Source: Dokdonella_A sp937902695 (lineage in GTDB: Bacteria; Pseudomonadota; Gammaproteobacteria; Xanthomonadales; Rhodanobacteraceae). Taken from it: a stretch of 64,000 nucleotides of DNA. Shown here in pieces: positions 1 to 8,588 of this stretch. How positions within the stretch are numbered: the first letter of the stretch is position 1; every line of letters starts with the position of its first letter. The stretch lies in NCBI GenBank assembly GCA_048498135.1, contig JBEHYO010000001.1, forward strand, positions 1 through 64,000, written 5' to 3'. A program made the translations under genes and the position numbers. The notes beneath the pieces are model-generated. The model did not search any database. It had not been told where the DNA came from and saw nothing but the letters and a program-made list of their open reading frames with translations.

Positions 1-2041
1 CGCAGCGATCGGCGCCCTGGCGCACCATCGGCGCGTCATCCTTGCACTGGAACGCCGCCTTGAACTCCGGCAGGTTCGAAAGCGGCCCGTTGACGCGGTA
101 CTTCGCGATCGGGTGCGGGTCGCCCTGCACCATCGTGCGCTGCGTTTCGGGGCGGATCTCGTCGCCGCGCCACTGGCCCCACGCGAGGAAGAACTGCTGA
201 TCCGGCGTGAAGCCGTCGATGGTCGGTTCGGGTGCCTTGCCCTCGCGGGATTTCTGGTACGCACGATACGCGATCTTCGCGCCGGCGAGATCGCCGATCG
301 ATTCGCCGAGCACGAGCTTGCCGTTGTGATGGATGCCGGGCTCGATGAAATAGCCGTCGAACTGCTTGACGACGCATTGGCCGCGCGCGGTGAATTTCTT
401 GAGATCGTCCGGCGTCCACCAGTTGTCGAGCTTGCCCTGGGCGTCGAACTGCGCGCCCTGATCGTCGAAGCCGTGGCTGATCTCGTGGCCGATGACGACG
501 CCGATCGCGCCGTAGTTCACCGCGTCTGTCGCGGTCATGTCGAACGCAGGCGGCTGCAGGATGCCGGCCGGGAACACGATCTCGTTGAGCAGCGGGTTGT
601 AGTACGCGTTCGACGTCGGCGGCGTCATGCCCCAGCGGGCGCGATCCACGGGCTTGCCGATCTGCTTGCGGTTGTCCTCGACGTTCCAGCGCGACGCGGC
701 GACGACATCGTCCCAGTACGATCCGCGGCCGATCGTGACGCCCGCGTAGTCCTTCCACTTGTCCGGATAGCCGATCTTCGGATTGAACGTCGCGAGCTTT
801 TCGAGCGCCTTCTTCTTCGTCGCGGCGTCCATCCAGTCCGCGCCCTCGATCGTGTCGTGCATCGCGAGCAGGATGTTCTTCACCATGTCCTGCATGCGTG
901 CCTTCGCTTCCGGCGGGAAATATTTCTCGACGTACTTCCTGCCCAGCGCCTCGCCGAGCTGGTTGTCGGTCGCCTCGGCGCAGCGCTTCCAGCGCGGCTT
1001 CATCTCGGTCGCGCCGGTCAGGAACTTGCCGTTGAACGCGAAGTTCTCCGCGACGAACGGCGCAGACAGCGCGTCGGCGGCCGCATTCAGCACCTGCCAG
1101 CGGAGATATTTCTTCCACTGCGCGATCGGGGTCGACTTCAGTTCCCTGTCGACCGCCGCGACGAACTTCGGCTGCTCCACGTTGAGATCGCCGTGCGGGA
1201 TCTTCGCGGCATCGAAATACGCGGCCCAGTCGAACGATGGCGCGCTCTTCTGCAGATCGACGAACTTCGTCTTGTGATCGAGCTGCTTCGGATCACGCAG
1301 CGCGACGTTGTCGAGCGAGGCTTCTGCAAGCCGCTTCTCGAAAGCGAACACGGTCGCGGCATCCGCCTTCGCGGCGTCGGGCTTCGCGCCGGCAAGCTCG
1401 AACATCTTCTGCACGTGCTCGAGATACTTCGCGCGCGCATCGACGAAGCGCTTGTCGGTCTTGAGGTAGTAATCGCGATCGGGCATGCCGAGCCCGCCCG
1501 CGTTGATGTCGGCGACCATCTGCGTCGGATCATGCAGATCCTGTGCGGCATAGAGTGCGAAAGGCGCGCCGATGCCGACATCGTGCAGGTGGGAGATCGT
1601 GTGCTCGACGTCCGACGCGGTCCTGATCGCGTCGATCTCGTCGAGCATCGGCTGCGCGGGCGTGAGACCGAGCGCATCGACCTGCGATTCGTCCATGCAC
1701 GCCGCGTAGAAATCGCCCGAAAGCTGCTCGGGGCTGCCCGCCGGCCAGTCGGCCTTCTTGGAAAGATCGCCGAGGATGTCGCGAACGTGTTCCTTGTTGA
1801 CCTCGCCCGATTCCCAGCGCCTGCTCCAGCGATCCATGTAATCCGGGATCGGATGGTTCTTGCGCCAGGTGCCGTTGGCGTACGCGAAGAAATCGGTGCA
1901 CGCCTGAGCGCCCTTGTCGATGTCGGCCGTGTCGATGCCGTGCTGCGCGGCCGATGCCGCGAGCGTGGCCGTCGCCAGGCACAGCGCGGTCGCGCGCACC
2001 AGCGTCTTGCGCGACTTCGGATTTCTTGCGTGCTCGATCAT
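1..2041 (-). CDS. M13 family zinc metallopeptidase (neprilysin/PepO-like), 3' end outside window
   Basis: Exported zinc endopeptidase of the neprilysin family, which cleaves oligopeptides in the periplasm or at the surface. About 680 codons are visible and only the last few are missing, since M13 proteins end shortly after the conserved Cys region seen here. The start at 2041 gives a signal peptide (basic MIEHARNPKSRK, then a hydrophobic stretch ending near ASAAQ). The zinc motif HEISH is at residues 519-523, the third ligand region GESIGDLAG has its Glu near residue 580, and NAYYNP, typical of the substrate cleft, lies upstream of the zinc site. It reads alone on the minus strand, 108 bases beyond the end of the next operon. 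Family assignment is firm; the substrate is unknown. Confidence 0.93.
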   Translation of the reverse strand, partial: MIEHARNPKSRKTLVRATALCLATATLAASAAQHGIDTADIDKGAQACTDFFAYANGTWRKNHPIPDYMDRWSRRWESGEVNKEHVRDILGDLSKKADWPAGSPEQLSGDFYAACMDESQVDALGLTPAQPMLDEIDAIRTASDVEHTISHLHDVGIGAPFALYAAQDLHDPTQMVADINAGGLGMPDRDYYLKTDKRFVDARAKYLEHVQKMFELAGAKPDAAKADAATVFAFEKRLAEASLDNVALRDPKQLDHKTKFVDLQKSAPSFDWAAYFDAAKIPHGDLNVEQPKFVAAVDRELKSTPIAQWKKYLRWQVLNAAADALSAPFVAENFAFNGKFLTGATEMKPRWKRCAEATDNQLGEALGRKYVEKYFPPEAKARMQDMVKNILLAMHDTIEGADWMDAATKKKALEKLATFNPKIGYPDKWKDYAGVTIGRGSYWDDVVAASRWNVEDNRKQIGKPVDRARWGMTPPTSNAYYNPLLNEIVFPAGILQPPAFDMTATDAVNYGAIGVVIGHEISHGFDDQGAQFDAQGKLDNWWTPDDLKKFTARGQCVVKQFDGYFIEPGIHHNGKLVLGESIGDLAGAKIAYRAYQKSREGKAPEPTIDGFTPDQQFFLAWGQWRGDEIRPETQRTMVQGDPHPIAKYRVNGPLSNLPEFKAAFQCKDDAPMVRQGADRC

Positions 2042-2149
2042 GAGTGCCGTCCCCGTGGTTGACGGCCGATTCTTCGCGAGCCGCAGCCGGAATGAATGGG
2101 CCGAACGGCATGGGTCGGTGCGATGGCGGCGCCCGCCGCGAGACGGATG

Positions 2150-2626
2150 TCAGCGCGGCCGCTGATCGTGGTCCCGATGGATGCGGCCCCGGAAAAGGTG
2201 CACCAGGAACGGCACGAGCGCCGCGAGCCCAAGCACCCAGTGCAGCGTCGATGTCGCGAGGCGCCAGCGCTCGTCGGCGACGTAGTAGAGGAGATAGCCG
2301 CTGCCGACGAGCAGCAGCATCACCGCAACCGAAACGATGCCGCTGTTGCGGCGATGACGGCGACGCCAGTTCGGCGCGACATGGACGGCCCAGAGCAGGC
2401 CGCCGAGCCAGAGCGTGCCGAACGCGAACAACGCGTGCGCGCGCAGCGCCCACGGCTGCAGCGGATGCGGCGTGGCGCCGAACTCACCGGCGTCCTGGAA
2501 GCCATAACGCAGCACGAGCCAGAGCGCACCGGTCGTCCAGAGGCCGCCGAGCGTGAGATAGGTCAGCCAGCGCCGGCGACGCGACAGCAGCGCGGGGCCG
2601 CGAGGATGGCCGCGATGCGCGATCAT
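2150..2626 (-). CDS. Four-helix membrane protein, possibly DUF4405/cytochrome b-like
   Basis: A 158-residue inner-membrane protein with four predicted helices and a basic, His-rich tail. Histidines sit at the edge of helix 2 (RAHAL) and in helix 4 (STLHW, VHLF). That layout resembles small di-haem cytochrome b or DUF4405 proteins, but haem binding is inferred. Its ATG overlaps the apbE stop codon (ATGA at 2623-2626), so the two are translationally coupled, and it is the last gene of the operon starting at 6720. Together with the FMN-binding protein and ApbE, it could pass electrons from the quinone pool to a periplasmic flavoprotein. The family name is uncertain; the membrane topology and operon position are clear. 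Confidence 0.75.
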   Translation of the reverse strand: MIAHRGHPRGPALLSRRRRWLTYLTLGGLWTTGALWLVLRYGFQDAGEFGATPHPLQPWALRAHALFAFGTLWLGGLLWAVHVAPNWRRRHRRNSGIVSVAVMLLLVGSGYLLYYVADERWRLATSTLHWVLGLAALVPFLVHLFRGRIHRDHDQRPR

Positions 2627-3462
2627 GCGGCGCGTCCGACGAGATGCGCGTCGCCGCCCGCATCGAACACGAGAGCCTCGGCGTTCCACGCGTCGAGCAG
2701 CGGCGCGGCGGCGACGGCGTCCGCCATGAGGATCTTGGTCAGCGCGTCGGCGACGGCGCAGCGGTCGGCGACGACCGTGACGCAGCACTCCCGCATCGGC
2801 GTGCGCGTCAGCGCATCGACATGCGCGCGTCCGAAATAGCTGCCGCTGCTGGCGACGCTGCCGTCGCCGAGCAGCAGCGTGCGATGCGGCCGATGGGGCG
2901 CCCGCGGCGAGCGGACGTGAACCGGTTCGGTGCCCGGGCCGATGCGCCTCAGGTCGCCGCCCGCATTCACGCAGGCGCTCTCGATGCCGAACGCGATCAG
3001 TCGTTCGATCGCACGATCGACGGCGTAGCCTTTGGCGATGCCGCCGAGATCGATCCAGAGCGGCTTCGTAGCGACGATGCGCCCGTCGGCGAGCACGTCG
3101 AGATCGCGCCAGTCCGCCCCGGCGGCCGGCTCCGGCGCATCGGACGGGCGCGGCAGCAGATCCCACGCGACCAGCTCCGCCGCGACCGTCGGATCGAAAC
3201 GCCCGTCCGATTCGCGCGCGAACGCGAGCGCGAGCGCGACGACCTCGCGCGTGCGCGCGTCGACGACCACGGGCTCGCGCGAGGCATCGCGGTTGATGCG
3301 CGATACGTCGCTCGCCGCTTCGTGGAAGCTCATGAGCCGATGCACGTCGGCGACTTCGTCGAACGCGGCCTCGATCGCCGCGAGCGCCCGGGCCGCGTCG
3401 TCGGCATCGACGCGAATCTCGACGAGCGTGCCGAGCAACGGGCGGGCGCGTCGCGTGCGCAT
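2623..3462 (-). CDS. apbE: FAD:protein FMN transferase (ApbE)
   Basis: Transfers FMN from FAD onto a Ser/Thr of a target flavoprotein, outside the cytoplasm in most cases. The 279 residues show the family blocks in order: DLGGIAKGYAVD at 138-149, NAGGD at 166-170, SGSYFGR near 217, and the late ADALTK block for Mg/FAD binding. No clear signal peptide is visible from the chosen ATG (start RTRRARPLLGT). ApbE proteins often begin with a lipoprotein signal, so this one may be cytoplasmic, may use another route, or the true start may lie upstream. The gene begins 2 bases after the stop of the FMN-binding gene, whose Thr159 is the obvious substrate. It overlaps the next gene by 4 bases. Confidence 0.93.
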   Translation of the reverse strand: MRTRRARPLLGTLVEIRVDADDAARALAAIEAAFDEVADVHRLMSFHEAASDVSRINRDASREPVVVDARTREVVALALAFARESDGRFDPTVAAELVAWDLLPRPSDAPEPAAGADWRDLDVLADGRIVATKPLWIDLGGIAKGYAVDRAIERLIAFGIESACVNAGGDLRRIGPGTEPVHVRSPRAPHRPHRTLLLGDGSVASSGSYFGRAHVDALTRTPMRECCVTVVADRCAVADALTKILMADAVAAAPLLDAWNAEALVFDAGGDAHLVGRAA

Positions 3463-3464
3463 CG

Positions 3465-4016
3465 TCAGGCGCTCCTCAGCGCGTGCGCGTAGAGCCACAG
3501 CAGCCGGCGCACGCCGTCGGTCACGTGCCGGCACGACAGCGTCGCGCCGGAGATGTTGTGGATGTCCGCATCGAGCCGCAGCGGATCGGCCGGCGTCTTG
3601 CCGACGAACTGCTTGCGCCACGCCGGCAGGCGGATCTCGCCGCCGTGGGTCTCGCGGTATTCGAGCACGTCGAGCCGTGTCACCGTGCCCTGCGCATCGA
3701 GCGCGAGCGCGTACGTGATCGCCTCGGCCTTGCCGATGACCTGGTCGACGATGAGCCAGCCTTCGGTCGCGCCTTCCTTTTTCGCCGCGAAAACCTGCGG
3801 CGACCAGCCTGCGCCGAGCGCGCTTTCCGGAACTGCCGCCATCGCCGCATCGAGCGCCGCGCGGTCGACCGCGACCGGAGCGAACCCGCTCGCGCCTGCA
3901 AACGCGGCCTTCTGCGCTTCCGCGATGCTCATGTACTGCACCGCATACGCGGCGTGATACGCCGGCAGCGCGGCGAGCGCGCCGGGCAGCAACCAGATCG
4001 CGCGCGTGCGGCCCAT
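3465..4016 (-). CDS. Exported FMN-binding domain protein (flavinylation substrate)
   Basis: A 183-residue exported protein with an N-terminal hydrophobic signal (IWLLPGALAALPAYHAAYA). Its C-terminal FMN-binding domain of the NqrC/RnfG type has the motif ISGATLS. In this family the Thr of SGAT (Thr159 here) carries covalently linked FMN, installed by ApbE, and apbE is the next gene 2 bases downstream. The protein most likely works as a single-electron carrier in the periplasm between the four-helix membrane protein and an acceptor such as ferric iron or the di-haem peroxidase of the same operon. Family and flavinylation site are well supported; the acceptor is inference based on the candidate Fur box upstream. 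Confidence 0.9.
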   Translation of the reverse strand: MGRTRAIWLLPGALAALPAYHAAYAVQYMSIAEAQKAAFAGASGFAPVAVDRAALDAAMAAVPESALGAGWSPQVFAAKKEGATEGWLIVDQVIGKAEAITYALALDAQGTVTRLDVLEYRETHGGEIRLPAWRKQFVGKTPADPLRLDADIHNISGATLSCRHVTDGVRRLLWLYAHALRSA

Positions 4017-4055
4017 CGTCGGAACCCTCCTGCCTTCATCAGAACCCTGCTCTCA

Positions 4056-5408
4056 TTAAAACTGATATCCGACGCCGAGATTGAAGCGCGTGCCGTAGCC
4101 CAGCAGCTCGTCGGTGATGTCGAAGTGCTGGTAATCGGCCTTGAACACGACGTCGGGCGTCAGGTAATAGTTCACACCGACCGTCCAGACGCGCGCGGTG
4201 TCGGCATCGGGCACGCCGAGGCCGAGCGGCACCGATTCGAACGCTGCGGCCGTGTTGAACGCCTCGTAGCGGACGAACGGCGCGATCGACGACTGTCCGT
4301 TGTCCCAGGCGCGCCACGCGCCCTGGACATAGCTGCCCCAGAACGACTTCGGCACGGGATACGGATTGCCGACGAACGTGAGGTTGAGCTTTGCGGTATC
4401 GCTGATCGTGCCGCGCGCGTAGAGGGCCTGCAGGTCGAACGGCCCCGGCTGCCAGCGCACGTGAACTTCGCCGAGCGTCGCACGCGCATCGGACGCGAGG
4501 AAATCGCCGCCGTCGCCCTGCCCGATCTTGCCGGAGAAGACGCCGCCGCCGAGCGTCAGGCCCGGCACACCCTGCCAGTTCGCCGCGCCGTAGAAGGCGA
4601 CGTCGCGCGCGCTCGCGAGCTGCAGTTCCTGGTGGATCGCACCGAGCGGCGAGACGCGGCCTTCCGGATCGGCGGGATCCCAGTTGCGCAGGTTCTGGCT
4701 CGTGGTGAGCCCGACGTTCCAGCTGAAGCCGCCTTCGGTCGTGCCGAGCAGCGAGAGGCCGCCTTCGCGCCACGTCGACGGAATGATCGCGGTCTCGACG
4801 AGGTTTCGCTCGACGCCGTAATAGTTCGTCGGTTCGTGATGCTCGTTGAGGAAGCCGAGCGGGATCAGCGTCAGGCCCGCGCGGAATGCGAGCCCGGAGT
4901 TGAGCTGGTGCTCGACATAGAGCTGCTCGACCTCGCTCTCGCCCTGATCGTCGGCCGACGTGACCGCGTGCTCCCACTCGAGCTCGCCGTAGACGCGCGT
5001 ATCCTCGTTGAAGGCGTGGCTGAAACCGAGCACCGCGCGGCGCAGATCGGCCTGCGATTTGCCCGCATCGCCGGTCGGATGGTTGTAGTTGAGCTCCCCG
5101 TAGCCCCAGAGGCGCGTCGAGTCGCTGCCGACACCGCGCGGCGGCGACGATGCTTGCGCGACGGTCGCCGATGACGCTGCCGGTGTCGCTGACGGTGCCG
5201 GCGTGACGACCGGTGCTGCGGCGGCCTGCGCGGCAAGGGCGGGTGCCGGCTTCGTCGCGCGCATCTCGTCGACCTCGGCCTGCAGCGCGGCGACCTGCCG
5301 GCGCAGCGCGTCGAGCTCCTTGCGCAGCGCGTCGTCTTCGGCGTGCGCGGGCACGGCCGCGCCGAGCGCGAGCGAAACGGCAGTCACGAGGACAGTCAGG
5401 CGGTGCAT
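4056..5408 (-). CDS. Outer-membrane porin with N-terminal coiled coil (OprO/OprP-like)
   Basis: A 450-residue outer-membrane beta-barrel. The start at 5408 (MHRLTVL) has GGAG 9 bases upstream and a clean signal peptide ending PAHAED. An ATG five codons earlier lies inside that ribosome-binding region and was rejected. After the signal comes a short coiled coil (roughly residues 24-48, heptads of Leu/Val/Ala), then an Ala/Pro/Val linker, then alternating beta strands ending in the terminal aromatic Phe expected for BAM insertion (GVGYQF). Trimeric porins of the phosphate-selective O/P class share this plan. It is gene two of the candidate Fur-controlled operon, 40 bases after the peroxidase, so its solute may relate to metal supply. 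The specificity is unknown. Confidence 0.85.
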   Translation of the reverse strand: MHRLTVLVTAVSLALGAAVPAHAEDDALRKELDALRRQVAALQAEVDEMRATKPAPALAAQAAAAPVVTPAPSATPAASSATVAQASSPPRGVGSDSTRLWGYGELNYNHPTGDAGKSQADLRRAVLGFSHAFNEDTRVYGELEWEHAVTSADDQGESEVEQLYVEHQLNSGLAFRAGLTLIPLGFLNEHHEPTNYYGVERNLVETAIIPSTWREGGLSLLGTTEGGFSWNVGLTTSQNLRNWDPADPEGRVSPLGAIHQELQLASARDVAFYGAANWQGVPGLTLGGGVFSGKIGQGDGGDFLASDARATLGEVHVRWQPGPFDLQALYARGTISDTAKLNLTFVGNPYPVPKSFWGSYVQGAWRAWDNGQSSIAPFVRYEAFNTAAAFESVPLGLGVPDADTARVWTVGVNYYLTPDVVFKADYQHFDITDELLGYGTRFNLGVGYQF

Positions 5409-5448
5409 CGGGGCAATCTCCATTCGATATGCTGTTCGATGTGTCGTT

Positions 5449-6720
5449 TTAGCGCGCGAGCGGGCGCGACGGATCGGCGGTGTCGGTGGCGGGGTCGTAG
5501 CCGTCGGTCAGCGTGCCGAGGAACGCGATGACGTCGTCGATCTCCGCGTCGTCGAGGCGCGGCGCCTGGCCCGGGTGCCGGTCGTACGGCACTTCCCCGG
5601 TGTTGACGTTGCGGTGCATCTCGAGCGGCAGATCGTCGAACTTCTGCACGACGCCGTTTTCATCGCGCGGATAGAACTCCTCGGGATTCGTATCGCGGCG
5701 GACATAGAAGCGCAGCGCATCGCGCAGGGTCTTGAAGAGACCGTTGTGGAAGAACGCCTGTCGTGTCGCGACGTTGCGCAGCGTCGGCACCTTGAACGCG
5801 CCGCAGAGATCGGTCCGTCCGGCGAGGTCGGTGCGCACGGGGCCGCAGAGGCCGAGATCGAAATACGCGGGATCGGCGTTCGCCGGAATATCCGCATTGC
5901 GCGGCAGGCCGAGATTGTCGTAGGTGTAATCGGTGAAGAGCGGCGGCGAGCCGTCGCTGCCGCGCGCGCTCGGATGGCATCCCTGGCAGTTGCCTTTGTC
6001 GGCGCGGTTGAACAGCGCGAGGCCGCGCAGCTCCGCCGGCGACAGCATGACCTTGCCGGCCAGGAAGGCGTCGTACTTCGAATCGAAGCGATGCAGTTCG
6101 GGATCGGTCCGCTCGAACGCCTCGACCGCGAAGCGCGCGCGGAAGAACGCGCCGTCCGCATCGTCGAACATGTCCGCGCCGAAAACCTGCTTCAGCTCGT
6201 CGGCGTATTCGGCGAGCGCGAGCTTCGCGGCGAACGTCGATGCATCGCCGTTCGCCATCTCGTTCGCCGACAGGAACGGACGTTCGGCCTGGTCGAGAAG
6301 GCTCATCGCGCGTCCGTCGCGGTCGAAGCCGCCGGTCGGCGTGCCTTCGCTGTCGAAGAAGAAGCCGAACGGGTTGAGATAGCGCAGCGACGGCACGCTG
6401 CGCGTGCCTGGCTGATCGAGCAACGGGCCGCCGAACTGTACGGCGAGGTCGTTCGTTTGCGCATGCGCGTGCGCAGGATCGTGGCACGTCGAGCACGCCA
6501 TCCGGCCCGACGCGGACAGGGACGGATCGAAGAAGATCTTGCGGCCGAGCGATGCCGGCGTCGGCGCGGCGTCGGCATTGGCATTGGCCCTGACGCGCGC
6601 GACCAACGCATCCGCAGCTGCAGCGTAAGCGCGCGCCCTCGACGAATCCGCGGCCGTCGCGATCGTGCTCGCCGCCAGCGCAATGGCGATGGAGATCGTC
6701 CGGATGAACTGACGCGGCAT
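5449..6720 (-). CDS. Periplasmic di-haem cytochrome c peroxidase/MauG family protein
   Basis: A 423-residue exported protein with signal peptide (MPRQFIRTISIAIALAASTIATAA) and two c-type haem motifs: CSTCH at 76-80 and CQGCH at 245-249. The order and spacing match bacterial cytochrome c peroxidases and MauG-like enzymes, which either reduce H2O2 or oxidise protein or metal substrates. It is the first gene of the operon running down to 2150, and a candidate Fur box lies 72-90 bases before its start. A peroxidase leading a flavinylated-carrier operon points to iron or copper redox handling rather than general peroxide defence, but this is inference. True CCP and MauG roles cannot be separated without the axial ligand assignment of the second haem. 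Confidence 0.9.
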   Translation of the reverse strand: MPRQFIRTISIAIALAASTIATAADSSRARAYAAAADALVARVRANANADAAPTPASLGRKIFFDPSLSASGRMACSTCHDPAHAHAQTNDLAVQFGGPLLDQPGTRSVPSLRYLNPFGFFFDSEGTPTGGFDRDGRAMSLLDQAERPFLSANEMANGDASTFAAKLALAEYADELKQVFGADMFDDADGAFFRARFAVEAFERTDPELHRFDSKYDAFLAGKVMLSPAELRGLALFNRADKGNCQGCHPSARGSDGSPPLFTDYTYDNLGLPRNADIPANADPAYFDLGLCGPVRTDLAGRTDLCGAFKVPTLRNVATRQAFFHNGLFKTLRDALRFYVRRDTNPEEFYPRDENGVVQKFDDLPLEMHRNVNTGEVPYDRHPGQAPRLDDAEIDDVIAFLGTLTDGYDPATDTADPSRPLAR

Positions 6721-6791
6721 GGCCCCGGCTCCGTTGCCCGCGGCCTAAGCGGCCGCGCGGCTTTCGTTTTCGAAGAACGAACGCAAACCCA

Positions 6792-6810
6792 AACGAGAAT
6801 GGTTCTTACT
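6792..6810 (-). promoter_or_regulatory. Candidate Fur box upstream of the redox operon
   Basis: A 19-base site, AACGAGAATGGTTCTTACT on the plus strand, with a perfect inner palindrome AGAA-TGG-TTCT. Against the xanthomonad-style Fur consensus of two GAGAAT/ATTCTC half-sites flanked by AAT and ATT, I count 14 of 18 informative positions matching. It lies in the 120-base gap before the minus-strand peroxidase gene, where a repressor would block transcription. The consensus is from memory and no scan was run. Confidence 0.5.
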
Positions 6811-6859
6811 TCCGAATACGATAACGAGGCCGTCCGGCCGCGTCAATCGGCCGTCGGAT

Positions 6860-7240
6860 CTAGGCCTTGCGGATCCAGGCGTGCGCCGCGAGCGCGACCC
6901 AGCCGACGACGAACGCGACGCCGCCGAACGGCGTGATCACGCCGGTGACGCGCGGCCCGCCGAGCGCGAGCGCGTAGAGGCTGCCGCAGAACAGCACGAT
7001 TCCGACGACGAACGCGGTGGCGGCGATGCGAAGGCAGATGGACGCGCCTTCGCGCGCGAGCAGCGCAACGGCGACGGCGGCGAGCACGTGCCAGAACTGA
7101 TAGTCGACGGCCGTATGCCAGGTCGCGAGCGAGCGCGCGTCGAACGTGTCGCGCAACGCGTGCGCGCCGAACGCACCGAGCAGCACGGCGGCGGCGCCGA
7201 GCAGCGCCGCGATGACGAGAACGGCCCGCGCGAAGCTCAT
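6860..7240 (-). CDS. DUF423 family inner-membrane protein (YgdD-like)
   Basis: A 126-residue, four-helix inner-membrane protein of unknown function. The family hallmarks are GAFGAHAL near the end of helix 1, a W..AV.YQ..H block at helix 2, the CGSLYALAL segment, and ITPFGG..F..GW before the last helix. The length matches the family norm of 120-130. Because its stop lies 140 bases upstream of the redox operon's start and the gap contains a candidate Fur site, it is probably not part of that operon. It starts just beyond a palindromic repeat that separates it from the ABC operon. The function has not been established in any organism that I know of. Confidence 0.9.
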   Translation of the reverse strand: MSFARAVLVIAALLGAAAVLLGAFGAHALRDTFDARSLATWHTAVDYQFWHVLAAVAVALLAREGASICLRIAATAFVVGIVLFCGSLYALALGGPRVTGVITPFGGVAFVVGWVALAAHAWIRKA

Positions 7241-7249
7241 GACCGCTTT

Positions 7250-7362
7250 TCCCCCTCTCCCGCGCAGCGGGATAGGGCTGGGGTGCGGGCAATCTTGGGG
7301 AAGCGTCGAACCACGCGTGCCCTCACCCTACCCTCTCCCGCAAGCGGGAGAGGGGAAAAGCG
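7250..7362. repeat. REP-like inverted pair (family 1)
   Basis: Two palindromic units in opposite orientation fill the gap. Each has a CCCTCTCCCGC / GCGGGAGAGGG stem, and they are joined by a spacer with GGCTGGGGTG and GGGCAATCTTGG. The same unit pair recurs at 29799, 31587 and 61332. Such pairs can act as mRNA-stabilising hairpins or gyrase/IHF sites; none of that is shown here. Confidence 0.85.
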
Positions 7363-7379
7363 CGAGCACGCTGCGGGCA

Positions 7380-8588
7380 TCAACCCGCCTTCGGCTTCTT
7401 CGCGGGCGCCGCCTTCTTCGCGTCGGCGCCTTCCTTCTTCGCGGCCTTCTTGTCTTCGAGCGGCTTCAGGAAATCGTCCGGCGCCTTGTTGATCGCGGCG
7501 TACTTGTAGGGCGGCAGCACGAACGTCCAGTCCTTGAAGCGCGCGTTGAGATCGTCGACGTCCTTCCTGAGCGCGGCGAGCTTCGCGTCGCGATCCTTGG
7601 CCGGATCCGCGGCCGGCGTTTCCTTCGCATCCGCAGGCTTCGCGGCGGCAGCCTCCTTCGCCTTCGCCTGCTCGGCATCGATATGCGTTGCCGCCGCTGT
7701 CTCGTCTTCGGACGCCGCAAACTGCGCGTAATCCTTGCCGTCCTTCTCCCACGCGGTCACGTCGAAGATGAGGCCGTCGAACGTCGCGAAGCGCGCCTTC
7801 AGCGGCTTCTCGGCCGGCGGCGCATCCTTCGCGGGCACGGCATCTTCGAACTTGAGCCCGCCGAGCGTCGAGGCCGGTCCGTTGATCGCATAGTCCGAGC
7901 CCGCCTCGCGGCCTTTGGGAATGTCGGCCAGCTTGAAGTTGGCGTCGCCCTCGGCGGCCTTGGCGAGCCGGACGGTCTTGCCGTCGGGCCGCGTGATGTC
8001 GACCGACGATATCCGCGTCGCGGCGATGTCGGCGAGATCCTTGCGGAGCCAGTTTTCGGTCTTCTTGTCGACGACGAGGCTGCCCGACTCGAGCCAGCTT
8101 TCGGCCTCGCCGTCGCGGCGCACGAACGTGCCGCCGTGCTGGTTCGAGTTTCCGATGATCAGCTTGACCGGCTTCTGCAAGCCGCCGAGCTCGACCTCGA
8201 CACCCTTGGCGTCCTTGGCGGAAACGTCCTCGACGCCGAGCGATGCGTACTTGTCCTTGTTCGAGGTCTTCTGCTCGAGGATCTGGGCATCGGCGAGCTT
8301 CAGCAGGAGCTCGCGAAGCTTGCCGGTATCGGCCGGAAATCCGTTCTTCTCGGCGATCGACCAGCCGTTCGCGCCGCGCGTCAGCGTCACCACGGGCTTC
8401 GACTCCGCACCCGTGATGACGATCTTGTCGACGTCGTTGACATGGTCGCGCAACGCGGGCACGACGTACGCCGCCGGCGCTTCGCCGCCGTTTTCGCTGC
8501 GCGGCCGGTTCGAACGGTCGACGGCGAACGCGATGACGATCGCGACGAGCGCCGCGACCGCGAGTCCGATCAGGGTCTTCTGGTTCAT
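7380..8588 (-). CDS. DUF4340 domain protein, partner of the Gld-type ABC system
   Basis: A 402-residue protein anchored by one N-terminal helix (LIGLAVAALVAIVIAFAVDRS) with a large periplasmic part. The central region matches the DUF4340 pattern (WSIAEKNGFPAD, repeated beta-rich blocks, a LIIGNSN..GG segment). The last 120 residues are rich in Lys, Ala and Glu, with an Ala-Lys tail (KKAAPAKKPKAG). Its ATG overlaps the stop of the GldG-like gene by 4 bases, so it is the fourth and last gene of the ABC operon. DUF4340 proteins routinely accompany GldG-like proteins in proteobacteria. The role is probably structural or regulatory in the same membrane complex. The function is unknown. Confidence 0.85.
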   Translation of the reverse strand: MNQKTLIGLAVAALVAIVIAFAVDRSNRPRSENGGEAPAAYVVPALRDHVNDVDKIVITGAESKPVVTLTRGANGWSIAEKNGFPADTGKLRELLLKLADAQILEQKTSNKDKYASLGVEDVSAKDAKGVEVELGGLQKPVKLIIGNSNQHGGTFVRRDGEAESWLESGSLVVDKKTENWLRKDLADIAATRISSVDITRPDGKTVRLAKAAEGDANFKLADIPKGREAGSDYAINGPASTLGGLKFEDAVPAKDAPPAEKPLKARFATFDGLIFDVTAWEKDGKDYAQFAASEDETAAATHIDAEQAKAKEAAAAKPADAKETPAADPAKDRDAKLAALRKDVDDLNARFKDWTFVLPPYKYAAINKAPDDFLKPLEDKKAAKKEGADAKKAAPAKKPKAG

